Positions 1 through 9,190 of a DNA stretch of 64,000 bases are shown piece after piece. The stretch comes from Bugula neritina. Lineage: Eukaryota > Bryozoa > Gymnolaemata > Cheilostomatida > Bugulidae. Under the pieces are notes generated by a model. That model did no database searches. It saw only the letters and a list, made by a program, of their open reading frames with translations, and was not told where the DNA came from. The stretch's first letter is position 1, and each line of letters begins with the position of its first letter. A program made the position numbers and the translations under genes. The stretch spans positions 6,944,229 to 7,008,228 of the forward strand of contig OZ037770.1 of NCBI GenBank assembly GCA_964035545.1, written 5' to 3'.

Positions 1-356
1 CGGCAGCTTTAAGTAGCAGTATTTGTTTAATAAATTAACAAAATATGTTACTTGCTTCCAGTTACTCTCAAAGGGAATTTGTTGCATACCATTACACTTT
101 CTAAATAATTACTAAGTTCATTCCTATGCAAACCTCCGATCCTAATTTCGAATTATTGTTTCATGTTAATGGCTATATTAATTTCTTAATTGTTGTGTCA
201 ATCGATATCATTTGTCAGTTTCACTGAAACAAGTTTCAACAAAATAATACTTTTGACAGCTGGCTTTTACAATGCAAGGCAAATTGAATTTCTAGCTTCT
301 GGTTTTAAAGTAAAAGCAAGCATGAGCTCTTTCATGCCCAATTGTGTCTCATGTAG
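1..356 (+). other. Presumed GNB1L intron, no exon seen
   Basis: AT-rich sequence upstream of the first recognisable GNB1L exon. No further WD40-coding segment was found. A pyrimidine-rich stretch ending in an AG at 355-356 is the acceptor for the exon at 357. The rest of the gene must lie to the left of the window. Confidence 0.55.
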
Positions 357-497
357 GTGTGGTTAATATGAGTATAACACTGAAAGCTGGGGCGATGGTC
401 ACTTGTATGACTTCAATCTCAACTAATTCGGAACAAGGAATGTCTGTGGTGATTGGAGATGAGGCCGGAAACATATCCCTTTACTGTATAAATAATA
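357..497 (+). CDS. GNB1L: GNB1L penultimate exon
   Basis: 141 nt, 46 complete codons plus 2 nt at the left and 1 nt at the right. It encodes one WD blade including the [11 protein letters not shown] strand. The donor at 498-503 (GTAAGT) and the last bases of this exon lie inside one arm of a long inverted repeat, described separately. Confidence 0.88.
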
Positions 498-510
498 GTA
501 AGTAACATCT

Positions 511-608
<98 letters not shown>

Positions 609-625
609 ATAGATGTTACTTACTA

Positions 626-664
<39 letters not shown>

Positions 665-781
665 TATACACACATATATATATATATATATATACATATA
701 TATCTATCTATCTCAATCTGTGGACAGCATATATATATACAGTATATATACATATATATATATATATGCTGTCCACAGATT

Positions 782-835
<54 letters not shown>

Positions 836-1753
836 TGTATATTTATGTATATATAATAGTAGGTAATATATCTTTACTATATATAAAATGTGAATGATTT
901 ACAAAAACTCACAACATATGCACCTGGTACTAAATTTTTATCTCAACATATGAATTCCCAATATTAAAAACAGGCTTTTTGAATTAGGCAAAATTCTTGA
1001 CAGGGCTGAGCAATTTCTACTTGGTATAATATTATCCAACTAATGCAAATTTAGAGTTGAATATAGACGAAAGGATTTTAAAATGCTGTTGCGTTGTCTT
1101 GCCAAGCGTTATAATCGTTATACTGACTGTAAACTTGTTTGATAAGCTTATGTTACCTCCAGCTAATGTCACAAAATATTTGTATAATAAAATATGCTTC
1201 TAGTTGCTTTAGATACTATATTATCGCTACCAATCATACGCAATTTAATATTTTTTCTTTCAAGAAATTTTAATTTTCAAAATTATATATTTTTAACCTA
1301 CATGAAACATCAACTTTTACAGATGGATTACAGACTAAACCACATGATGGGGGATGCCTGCACCCTTCCATTTCTTCATTAAACACGCACAACAAAGAAC
1401 CTGTGCTAGCTATAGACTATAACCCTACAAGTACACTGGGAGTTACTGCGGGTGGCTCAGGTCTTGTCTCCATATGGAAACTCAAAGAACAATCTAAGCT
1501 TTCTAAGCATTTAGACATCAAAACTCCAAGTAAAGGATTCAATGCTGTTAGAATTAGACCTGACTCAAAGTTGTTAATATTGTGTTCTTGGGATGGGGTG
1601 GTAAGGTTGTACAGCCCTAAGCAGGGTAAACTGTTGGCTTTGTTAGATTTTCATAGGCAAAGTGTAAATGCCATCTCTTTTAATAATGGCGGAGAATTTG
1701 TGACATCTTCAAAGGATAATACAATTTGTGTATGGAGCTTATATGCCAAATAA
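357..1753 (+). CDS. GNB1L: GNB1L orthologue, 3' part: join(357..497, 1323..1753)
   Basis: C-terminal 189 residues of a WD40 beta-propeller protein. Seen: exon 357-497 enters with 2 nt of a split codon and leaves 1 nt; exon 1323-1753 supplies the 2 nt that restore the frame, and the join is flanked by a GTAAGT donor (498) and a TTTTACAG acceptor (ending 1322). The translation reads VTCMTSIS, then [13 protein letters not shown] (a WD blade), [53 protein letters not shown] and a terminal [13 protein letters not shown]. The spacing and the final SKDxxxxxWSLY match the C-terminus of animal GNB1L. Known of the family: GNB1L is a WD40 protein linked to TELO2-TTI1-TTI2-dependent maturation of PIKK kinases. 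The N-terminal propeller is outside the window. The stop at 1751-1753 overlaps an AATAAA. Its neighbour OXA1L converges on it from the other strand. I am confident of the family and the splice. Confidence 0.92.
491..856. repeat. (TA)n microsatellite with two nested inverted repeats
   Basis: TA dinucleotide tracts at about 514-604, 631-700, 729-766 and 786-830 separate two perfect inverted repeats. Arms 491-515 and 606-630 are exact reverse complements (25 nt, extended by TA on the outside). Arms 711-729 and 767-785 (19 nt, containing CTGTGGACAGC on the + strand) are also exact reverse complements. A degenerate direct copy of the first motif (AATAGTAGGTAATAT) occurs near 856-870. The first arm contains the splice donor of the GNB1L exon. 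Confidence 0.95.
498..1322 (+). other. GNB1L intron
   Basis: Intron of 825 nt with GT at its left end and AG at its right end. The left half is (TA)n with nested inverted repeats. The right half (860-1322) is AT-rich single-copy sequence in which I see no coding segment. The apparent frames at 512-856 and 1194-1382 are repeat-derived or run through the splice acceptor in the wrong frame. Confidence 0.85.
1323..1753 (+). CDS. GNB1L: GNB1L terminal exon
   Basis: 431 nt: 2 nt completing the split codon, 142 codons and a TAA stop. It encodes the last WD blades, including [11 protein letters not shown] and [14 protein letters not shown]. The coding frame runs through the region 1323-1402, where an ATG-initiated shadow frame also exists. 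Confidence 0.92.
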
Positions 1754-1841
1754 ACATCAAATTTCAGCTTTATTATTTAAACTCAATTGAATTAAGTGTA
1801 TATAAAACAATTTTTCTATAATATAAAAGGGAAGAAATAAA
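1749..1841. terminator. Interleaved poly(A) signals of the two convergent genes
   Basis: On the + strand AATAAA occurs at 1749-1754 (overlapping the GNB1L stop) and at 1836-1841. On the - strand AATAAA occurs at 1773-1768, 144 nt past the OXA1L stop. If the distal + signal and the - signal are used, the two 3' UTRs overlap by roughly 100 nt. Only the hexamers are seen; use is inferred. Confidence 0.5.
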
Positions 1842-1916
1842 TCAAATACATGTGTATTCAGCCTATACAACATAGTACATTATACAAAACTAGTTTGTTA
1901 GGGTAATTCTTGTATA

Positions 1917-2023
1917 CTATTTCTTCTTAGAGTCGCTCTGCTTGCTCTTGTCAGCCTTAAACTTTAGAGCCCCAACGCTTTTTCTGTCTTCCATTTCGTG
2001 CATAAGTTGCTTGAGCTTTGAAA
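1917..2023 (-). CDS. OXA1L: OXA1L terminal exon
   Basis: 107 nt ending in TAG at 1919-1917. It encodes KLKQLMHEMEDRKSVGALKF and a Lys-rich end, the matrix-facing tail. The acceptor TCCTTGCAG lies just above 2023, and the first two bases complete a Phe codon begun in the preceding exon. Confidence 0.88.
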
Positions 2024-5000
2024 CTGCAAGGAGAGTAAGAACAATTGTGCCATGATATTTTAATACAATATAATATGCCGAATGGAATGCCATTTTGTTA
2101 CCTTGGAGTTATCTTTTCACTATTTTGTAGCCGTCAAATTTACATGCAATTTTGAACTGGAGCAGCCGTGGTTTAGGGGGTTGGAGTGTTTGCTTTGTAT
2201 ATATAGGTCAGTTGTTTATGGGCTATTGGTGATATTAGGAAGGGCATTTAGTCCTAATTGCCTTTTTGCGACATTAGTGAAAAAGTCCTTAGCCTGCTAT
2301 AAAAAGTCCTTTTCACGGGATGGCTACTATAAACCTATGCACATGTGGGATGTTTGAACTTGTAGTTACTTTCTGTTTAATAATTTTTAGTGTTAGATCC
2401 AAATAGTGTGCAAGCGAATACACATCAACTTATTATTATCAACTAAACATGCACCCAATTAATATAACACATTGAACAACCAGTGGCGTGTGAAGTAGAG
2501 ATGAGACAACTGATGAGGACAGAGCAGTCTGATTAATCAATTCAATGAGTATTTCCCATCAAGTGTATAAAGTTCCATAAATAAAATTGTAACTTCTCAT
2601 TCAAACACTAAATCTTTATCTCCAGTTTGTAGATTCATTCAATTGTGTTTTATAATGAATTTTGTGCGACTATGTACTGAATAGATTTGGAATTTCTGAT
2701 CACATGGAAATGACATTTTCGGTCGGCTTTGGCTTTACTGCTACTATAAAACTTAAAATAATTATAGTTAACTTTCATTGCACGGTATTGTTAGCTGCTG
2801 CACTGCACAGCCTAATCACTGATATGGCTTAAAAGTTTAAAGTACGTACTGCACAAAATTCATTATAAAACAAAATTGTTAAGGCATCCAACCTTAAAAC
2901 AGTATGTAAATGAAAACCAACATATATAAGAATATTTCAGTACTGCATAAGTGAAGTGTGTCCGGGATTCTGTACCAAATGTATTTGTAAACAACTTATT
3001 GATGGATTTGGACACAACTGCACTGGAAAACTCCTGAATTGGATTATGGTTAGGAAAAATCGGCTCAATGTAATTGCATGCTAAGTAACTCACAGTCTTG
3101 AAAAGATGAGGTGAAAGGTGAGGGAGGCGTGGCATCTGGGGGATGGTCTATTTTATCAGGGATGTTGAATGTTTTCTTCATGAAATTAGTCTCAAAAATC
3201 TTGCTGAATACCAGAGAAATGATATTTGAAGTTGACCAGTAGAGTGCCAGTGCCTATGAAACACACAGCACCTCCACATCAAAATGATTCACTGCTGACT
3301 GAAACTATACAACTTATGAACCAAACTCTTGTTGAATTGATTAGAAAGTTTTATAAAAAAGTTATACCACAATCTTGAAAGTGCTGGCGTGTGCAATACT
3401 ATCCGTATACATGCTCATTGGCTACTTGCTTAAACAAGGTACATGTATTTAGCAACAAAAGTGATATACTAACTATCATTGTAAAAGCAGGTATAAAGGT
3501 GATGTACTCACAGAGGGCTGAAAACTTGTCACCCCAAATATAATGATTGGCAGGACATTGAATATTTTTTTCATAGGGGGAGGCAAATGGGTGGTGGAAG
3601 CGCCTTCAGCTCCAGTCTGAAAGACAACAAGTACACATAGAGCGTATAGAACCATATTGTTTAGTGAAACGTCCACTTTATTAATTTACATTTTAAAAAC
3701 TATCTTTTCCGGTTTTATATAGAAGTTAGCTAACAAACCTTAGTAACCACAAATATTGTGGCAGCGCTCATGGCTGGCAGTATAAAGTAGGGGTCAGGAA
3801 CAGTGAGATCAACAAACCAAGCGCCACCTCCAGTCATCAGACTCTGCACAGGAAGACTGGTCATCCCCCTCAAACCATAAAAGATTGACAAGAACACTGG
3901 TGCCTACAAATAGAGCTATTATATTAATGGTTCATTTAGTATAAAATTACTATATATATAATAAAATACATGAATTAAAGGGAGGAATAATTGTGAAGAA
4001 CAGCAACATAATGTCTTACGGCCATAAGCGGTCGAAGCATCATCTTGAAGGGGTCACAGTTATTCCTCTTTGAGTAACTAGTATATTCCTGGTGCAACTT
4101 CTCAACTGTTACAAGTATACACATTATTATATGCAATGTAATATACTGCATAGCATTATTATATACAATGTAATATACTGCATAGCATTATTATATGCAA
4201 TGTAATATACTGCATAGCATTATTATATACAATGTAATATACTGCATAGCATTATTATATGCAATGTAATATACCGCATAGCATTATTATATGCAATGTA
4301 ATATACTGCATAGCATTATTATATGCAATGTAATATACTGCATAGCATTATTATATACAATGTAATATACTGCATAGCATTATTATATGCAATGTAATAT
4401 ACTGCATAGCATTATTATATGCAATGTAATATACTGCATAGCATTATTATATGCAATGTAATATACTGCATAGCATTATTATATGCAATGTAATATACTG
4501 CATAGCATTATTATATGCAATGTAATATACTGCATAGCATTATTATATGCAATGTAATATACTGCATAGCATTATTATATGCAATGTAATATACTGCATA
4601 GCATTATTATATGCAATGTAATATACTGCATAGCATTATTATATGCAATGTAATATACTGCATAGCATTATTATATGCAATGTAATATACTGCATAGCAT
4701 TATTATATGCAATGTAATATATTGCATAGCATTATTATATGCAATGTAATATACTGCATAGCATTATTATATGCAATGTAATATACTGCATAGCATTATT
4801 ATATACAATGTAATATACTGCATAGCATTATTATATACAATGTAATATACTGCATAGCATTATTATATGCAATGTAATATACTGCATAGCATTATTATAT
4901 ACAATGTAATATACTGCATAGAATTATTATATGCAATGTAATATACTGCATAGCATTATTATATACAATGTAATATACTGCATAGCATTATTATATGCAA

Positions 5001-8000
5001 TGTAATATATTGCATAGCAAATAGAACAAATAGCACTATAAAATAAAAAATATTATTTACTCTAAATATTTTGTATTATAGATTATTTATATTATGTTTA
5101 TACTATAATGTCTTAAATACAGTAACAGTTAGGTTCAGGTGAGATGGAATATCTGCTACCGGATAACCATGGAAACCGGTACAACCTGTTTCAGAGACTA
5201 AACTGACCAGCAGGTGCAACTGGACATCCTGAGATCTGTGGTGGGCCGAAGGCCAATCAGTGTGAGGTGAGCAGGGATTACCATATTACATGATCAATCA
5301 CTGTAACAGATAAGGGGATCAGTTTGCCTAGAATTGACCTTGCCACTGATAACCCTGTTTCTGCCAAGTGTGTGCTATTGATCATGCAACAGCTAGTAGT
5401 ACCTTAAATCCTCTGCAAGCAGCTTTCATGAAATTGCATGACAAAAACAAATTCAAGAATAACAAGGTCCAAGCTAATCTGTTGTCATTCCGTCGGTCAG
5501 TGAAGAGTGCGTTAGGACACAGAAGAAGAGAAGAAATGTCTTTCTATATGTAGTAAAATAGAATGTACGATACTGACAAATCAATCAAATATATCCGTTC
5601 ATCTTGTGACCATGTAGATGAACGGATATAGAACCGATGTGGTCGCACTTGGTGAAACAAGATTGCCAGGCTATGATAGCTTAGAAGACCATGGGTATAA
5701 TCTCTACTAGAGTGGAAAATCAACTGATGAAAGAAGAGAAGCAGGGGTACGATTTTCCCTCAAAAACCAGATTGCTGTCACCTTGGATGAAGAACCAACT
5801 CCTGTGAATGACGGAATTATGACAATGAGACTTCTTCTTCATATTGAGGAACAGTTCTACAATGACAGATACGATCAATCTTGTCCCAACAAATAATTAG
5901 ACAGATACTAATTGGTGATTTTTTTGAGCGAATAGGCTCAGACTCCTCGAAATGGAAAAGAGTAATTGGTAGCGATGGTGTAGCTGAGTGTAATTAAAAT
6001 GGAGAGTTGCTTCTGTCTCTCTGTTCAGAGTACAGTCTTGTGATAACTAATATCATCTTTAAACCCATTAAATCACACAAGAATACATGAATGCACCCGC
6101 AATTACAGCACCGGCACTTACAGGATTACATTATTGTCAGGCAGAGCGATTTAAGTAAGGTTTTAAATATTTGAGCGGTAAAAGAAGAAGATCCTGGCAT
6201 GGATAATAATATAATGCTAGGAGCAAAGATGAAGATTAAAAGAAAAGTCTGTCTTTCTCTTGCAGTCAGTCGATATGACTATAACTGTTTCATGGATTCA
6301 GCTTGAATTTGATTGCAGTTCTCCACGCAACTCTAATTCCTCTTAGAAACATCTTTAAAACTGAGTCTAAGTCGTCTATATCTTGTTGCGTATTTCAGCT
6401 GAGAGTAGAGCAATTGTCCTTATAACCGGCTATCTTCCATCCTGTGCACATGGCCTAACCATCTCAGGTTCTTTTCTGTGAGAATGTCAGCCGTGCTTGG
6501 TAAGCTAGCACATCTTGGTATTTCTTCATTCAGAATGTTGTCATACCATTTTACAGCCATTATGCCTCTTAATTGCTGCTTGAAAAGTGTTGAAGCTGTT
6601 TAGGGGATGCTGCACAAAGTGCAGTATCATCAGCTCATAGAAACTCATGAACAACAAAATATCCTATCAATAGTGCTCCTGCTATTCCGAAAGCCTCACT
6701 GTGTCTCTGGAAGTATTCATGGAGTTATATTTACATTGATTCTATTGAGGATGGTACGGCCATAATTTTCTAGCCATATACAGAAGTGAGATTCTTTTAT
6801 AATTGCCACAGTCTCTCCTACTACCCCTTTTAAAAATAGGCACGTTGTTCGCATCTTTCCAGTTCTGTGGCATTTTCTCGTTACTCCATATATAAGCAAG
6901 TACAGCACAAGAAAACTAACTAACTAAACACTGGTCTGCTGAATGGTCAAAAGAAAGGAGAACTTGAAAAAGAATTGAATTAGACCCTAAGGTGTTGGAT
7001 ACAAATAATGGTGATTTAAAACAAATGTGAAGATTTGAAAACAGCGTTTTTAACTGTTTGTGAAATGTTTGGTAAGCAAGGCTGAAACCACCATGATTGG
7101 TTTGACAAGCATGAGAAACTGCTACTACAGTTGATTGAGAAGAGAAACAAGACTAGATAGGCTTTCCTCCAGAATAACACCAGATTGAAAAAAAGATTTA
7201 TTCAAAGGCACAGAGCAGTCTTCAGAGGTATAACAGAGAGATGAAGAGTAGGTGGTGGAAAGAAAAAGTAATAAAATTGCAAGTGACAGCAGACAGAAAA
7301 GACATGAAAGCACTCTATATAGGCCTAACAGATTATGGCCGTAAATGAAGAAGAATGATCAAACTCCTCGACAGCGATAGGGCTACAGAGGGGTTACTGG
7401 ATTCGGAAGTGGAAGTACAGTAGGCATGGTCTTCTGGTTGAAGCAAGTGCAAGAGAAGTGCAGAGAGAAAAAATATGCCACTCTACATACTGCTTATGGA
7501 ATTCAGTAAAGCGTTTGACAGCTTTAAAAATTTTGGTTGTACAGGCAAGTGCACGCACTTCATACAGAGATACAAGCAAATGTAGCAATAAGTGGTTTCA
7601 TCCCAAATAATTTTGGGGTAACGATTGGAATCAAGCTATGATGCCAGCTATGCTTGAAAAAAGTAAGTAAGCCAAGGGAAATCCACATTAATATATAAAC
7701 ATAAAGTGAAGTGAAATATGAAAAAAGATAGACATGGACAAAGATAGCTGGCAAAAGAAGGCTAACTATAGAATGGATTGAGTAGTCTGATCAGACAAAA
7801 GTGGAAATGGTCTTAGTTTTACAGGTGAACGGCTAATATGATGACAGTAAAAGAATAATTGTATACAATAAAATTTACTCTATAGTAATAGTATAATATA
7901 ATAATAATAATAATGTAATCTACAGTAGTAAAGCTACTAATGTACTAACGCTGGCCAAGATCTCCAGAGTTTTTAGCTTGCACCATCTGCTGCTGAATGC

Positions 8001-8538
8001 TCATGAGAGTGGGCATGTGGTTGTGCATGTGTGCAGATGTCTTCAGCTGCATCACTGTGAGAGGAAGGGTGGCACACCTGATTATCACAGTCACTAAAAT
8101 AAGCGCATAGCATCACTACCCATATGCATGCAACCGGCATGACAGGTGTGTCACATAATTTAATCACATGGTATAGAACTTTCAGGCACCCCTCAAATGT
8201 ACATAACATTTAGAAATGCTTACATATGATGATAGAGGAAAACCATGGCAGATCTGCTTGCACATGTATGGTTTCCATTAGTGACTGCACCCAGCCTGAG
8301 GGCCACCAGCTGCAGAGTCCCAGGCTAGAGAGTGTGGGTTCACCCAATGAAGTCAGCTGTTCTGGAACATTCACTGGATCAGGAGGAGGAGGTAGGAAGC
8401 CTGGAAACAGGACGAGACATGTACGGTAATAATCCATTGGATAAGTTTATATTCAAATTTTGAATGAAAGTATGCTGAAGTAGATATTAGCAAAGGCAGC
8501 AGCTCACCTGTTTCTGCACTCAGCTCTGGCTGACCTGC
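1917..8538 (-). CDS. OXA1L: OXA1L orthologue, mitochondrial inner-membrane insertase (5' end not found)
   Basis: YidC/Oxa1/Alb3-family insertase that places mitochondrially made and some imported proteins into the inner membrane. Eight exons join in frame on the - strand: 8538-8508 (tentative), 8400-8224, 8093-7950, 4105-4020, 3903-3739, 3616-3512, 3253-3094 and 2023-1917, giving 325 codons including stop. All junctions have GT/AG and compatible phases. Order of domains: a Pro-rich linker and LTSLGEPTLSSLGL; first hydrophobic segment FSSIIILTVIIRCATLPL with the conserved Arg and Pro; an amphipathic matrix loop beginning MHNHMPTL; RPLMAAPVFLSIFYGLRGM; DPYFILPAMSAATIF; a final pair around NVLPIIIFGVTSF and ALALYWSTSNIISLVF; then a basic C-terminal tail (KADKSKQSDSKKK) of the kind that contacts the mitoribosome in this family. 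The targeting-peptide exon or exons are not visible. Confidence 0.93.
2024..3093 (-). other. OXA1L last intron
   Basis: Intron of 1070 nt, GT/AG on the - strand. It contains a degenerate SINE copy on the + strand (2163-2340) and otherwise AT-rich sequence. The small open frames here (2082-2357 + and 2863-3135 -) are not supported; the second runs through a splice junction out of frame. Confidence 0.8.
2163..2340 (+). mobile_element. tRNA-derived SINE, degenerate copy
   Basis: It shares the body of the SINE at 18025-18226: ATTGGTGATATTAGGAAG, then a GCATTTAGTCCTAATTGCC-like segment, then AAGTCCTTAGCC and a tail. The head contains TGGTTTAGGGG, resembling a Pol III A box. It is antisense to OXA1L. 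Ends are approximate and no target-site duplication was found. Confidence 0.55.
3094..3253 (-). CDS. OXA1L: OXA1L exon, last transmembrane segment
   Basis: 160 nt, phase 0 in and 1 nt out. It encodes ALALYWSTSNIISLVFSKIF, the last hydrophobic segment of the Oxa1 fold, followed by a polar linker (DKIDHPPDATPPSPF). Acceptor TTCATAG, donor GTGAGT. Confidence 0.92.
3254..3511 (-). other. OXA1L intron
   Basis: Short intron of 258 nt between the last two membrane exons. No features seen. Confidence 0.85.
3512..3616 (-). CDS. OXA1L: OXA1L exon, penultimate transmembrane segment
   Basis: 105 nt, exactly 35 codons, phase 0 on both sides. It encodes TGAEG, a loop, then MKKIFNVLPIIIFGVTSFQP, equivalent to the conserved segment after the membrane-flanking loop in OXA1L. 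Acceptor TTTCAG, donor GTGAGT. Confidence 0.92.
3739..3903 (-). CDS. OXA1L: OXA1L exon, core insertase segment
   Basis: 165 nt, 55 codons, phase 0 on both sides. APVFLSIFYGLRGM, LPVQSLMTGGGAWFVDLT and DPYFILPAM are the most family-diagnostic blocks of the gene. Acceptor TTTGTAG, donor GTTTGT. Confidence 0.95.
4020..4105 (-). CDS. OXA1L: OXA1L exon, matrix loop
   Basis: 86 nt (2 nt, then 28 codons). It encodes EKLHQEYTSYSKRNNCDPFK and MMLRPLMA, the end of the amphipathic loop and the start of the next membrane segment. Acceptor TTGTAACAG, donor GTAAGA. Confidence 0.92.
4121..5019. repeat. 32-bp tandem array in OXA1L intron, about 28 units
   Basis: Unit of 32 bp made of GCATTATTATATGCAATG and TAATATACTGCATA. 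Most units are identical. The commonest variant changes ATGCAATG to ATACAATG; single units have ATACCGCA (4271), ATATTGCA (4719, 5007) or GAATTATT (4921). TATGCA and TGCATA lie 11 nt apart in each unit, so every monomer can fold into a small hairpin. The array is within the OXA1L intron between exons 7950-8093 and 4020-4105. Confidence 0.97.
5020..5617. other. Intronic sequence upstream of LINE remnant
   Basis: Mostly unassigned. It contains a 61-codon open frame at 5368-5553 (+) of unknown meaning, which lies directly before the LINE endonuclease remnant and may belong to it. A perfect 13-bp inverted repeat, ATATCCGTTCATC (5591-5603) and its complement (5617-5629), ends where the endonuclease remnant starts. 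Confidence 0.5.
5618..6145 (+). mobile_element. LINE endonuclease domain remnant
   Basis: Broken coding sequence resembling the APE-type endonuclease of RTE/CR1-like LINEs (the family often annotated as craniofacial development protein 2-like). Blocks seen in order: MNGYRTDVVALGETRLPGYD, GKSTDERREAGVRFSLKNQI, GIMTMRLLLH, LIGDFFERIGSDSSKWKRVI, NGELLLSLCSEYSLVITN and LQDYIIV. Several in-frame stops and at least one frame change are present, so it is a pseudogene. Confidence 0.8.
6235..6885 (-). mobile_element. LINE reverse-transcriptase and C-terminal remnant, inverted
   Basis: On the - strand, reading from 6885: NWKDANNVPIFKRGSRRDCG (start of the RT domain in this LINE type), then YKRIS; further down, near 6480-6420, NLRWLGHVHRMEDSR, the conserved segment near the LINE C-terminus. 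The middle of the RT is missing between the two. Stops interrupt every frame. The orientation is opposite to the flanking LINE pieces at 5618-6145 and 7091-7660. Confidence 0.78.
7091..7660 (+). mobile_element. LINE linker and reverse-transcriptase remnant
   Basis: Continues the LINE on the + strand: HDWFDKHEKLLLQLIEKRNK near 7091, LQVTADRKDMKALYIGLTDY near 7278, then GFRSGSTVGMVFWLKQVQEK near 7401 (an RT block) and a degraded segment to about 7660. The order endonuclease, linker, RT agrees with one + strand LINE into which an inverted RT/C-terminal piece (6235-6885) is interposed. Open frames on the opposite strand here are shadows. Confidence 0.75.
7661..7949. other. OXA1L intron, end nearest the upstream exon
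   Basis: AT-rich intronic sequence with a short TAA/ATAATA tract near 7890-7915. No coding segment recognised. The donor GTTAGT of the upstream exon is at 7949-7944 on the - strand. Confidence 0.7.
7950..8093 (-). CDS. OXA1L: OXA1L exon, first membrane segment and matrix loop
   Basis: 144 nt (2 nt in, 1 nt out). It encodes TVIIRCATLPLTVMQLKTSA then HMHNHMPTLMSIQQQMVQ. The Arg and Pro of RCATLPL are the conserved positions of the first insertase segment. The acceptor TATTTTAG ends at 8094. A second, more downstream AG exists at about 8055 but would delete the RCATLPL block, so I chose the longer exon. Confidence 0.9.
8224..8400 (-). CDS. OXA1L: OXA1L exon, intermembrane-side region
   Basis: 177 nt (2 nt in, 1 nt out). 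It encodes FLPPPPDPVNVPEQLTSLGE, TLSSLGLCSWWPSGWVQSLM and DLPWFSSIII, equivalent to the LTDLGEP...SLGLGG...LPWWGAI stretch of animal OXA1L. Acceptor TTTCCAG, donor GTAAGC. The + strand open frame at 8226-8429 is its shadow. Confidence 0.9.
8508..8538 (-). CDS. OXA1L: OXA1L small upstream exon (tentative)
   Basis: 31 nt between a TTGTTGCAG acceptor and a GTGAGC donor on the - strand, encoding AGQPELSAETG and leaving the 1 nt needed by the next exon. The acidic, low-complexity sequence has no family signature, so support is only the splice signals and phase. A second AG four bases downstream is an alternative acceptor. Confidence 0.5.
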
Positions 8539-9049
8539 CTGCAACAAGCAGTGGAATAATAAATTGAATTCATTTATACAAAAAACACCTTGGCATGTTT
8601 TCAGAAAAACCCAAGTTTCGACTCCCAAGCATTAAACTACCATAATTTAAGGAAGTGGCATTAATGAAAACTATGAAATCTGAAAACCCTTAGCACCAAA
8701 CATATACAGTACTCTCGCCACAAGAAAGGCTTAATTTTGTGGCTTGTGTCGTGTGTGTGTATAGGGCCAAAATAGCCGAATTTGATGCATCTGCCAGCTA
8801 TAAATCTTGTATTCTATTATTTCACAAAGTGAGGCTTAGGGACCCATAGCTTAGTGAGATACGGAGGGAGCACCATATTTATAAAAATTATGAGACTCCA
8901 AAAGACCAGGTTCAGCTCAATCAGAAAAAATAACTTTAAACCAATACCATGCATTAGCAATAGCCCATTATTAGATAGTTCCAGATTGACAACAATATAA
9001 AACTCACGCAAGTTTATAGTCGCTATCCCTGCGAGAAAACCCCAGAAAG
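8539..9049. other. Upstream of OXA1L, unassigned
   Basis: The first OXA1L exon(s) and promoter should lie here or further right. I see no convincing targeting-peptide exon; open frames on either strand lack recognisable content. Confidence 0.4.
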
Positions 9050-9180
9050 AAAGGGTTTTTGTTAAAACAGGCTAGGGACTTATTTAAATGAGGCACAGAA
9101 GCAATTATGACTGGATGCTCTTTCTAACATCACCAATGGTCTTTGTCAGGGCTCGAACCCATGACTTCGGCTGCTCCCTA
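9050..9180 (-). mobile_element. tRNA-derived SINE copy
   Basis: Read on the - strand: GGGTTCGAGCCC (a Pol III B-box match) is followed by TGACAAAGACCATTGGTGAT, GTTAGAAAGAGCATCCAGTC, ATAATTGCTTCTGTGCC and a tail ending in TTTTAACAAAAACCC. The same body occurs at 18025-18226 and, more diverged, at 2163-2340. Ends are approximate. Confidence 0.75.
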
Positions 9181-9190
9181 TTGACAACAA

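Noticed and set aside
512-856. 114-codon frame of YIYIYI type
   Set aside because: It is the (TA)n microsatellite of the GNB1L intron.
1194-1382. 62-codon ATG frame overlapping the last GNB1L exon
   Set aside because: It crosses the splice acceptor at 1322 in the wrong frame; the WD40 frame explains the exon.
8055-8209. 78-codon - strand frame from 7973 to 8209 as the OXA1L exon
   Set aside because: Its frame differs from the one giving RCATLPLTVMQLK; splice phases support the exon 7950-8093 instead.
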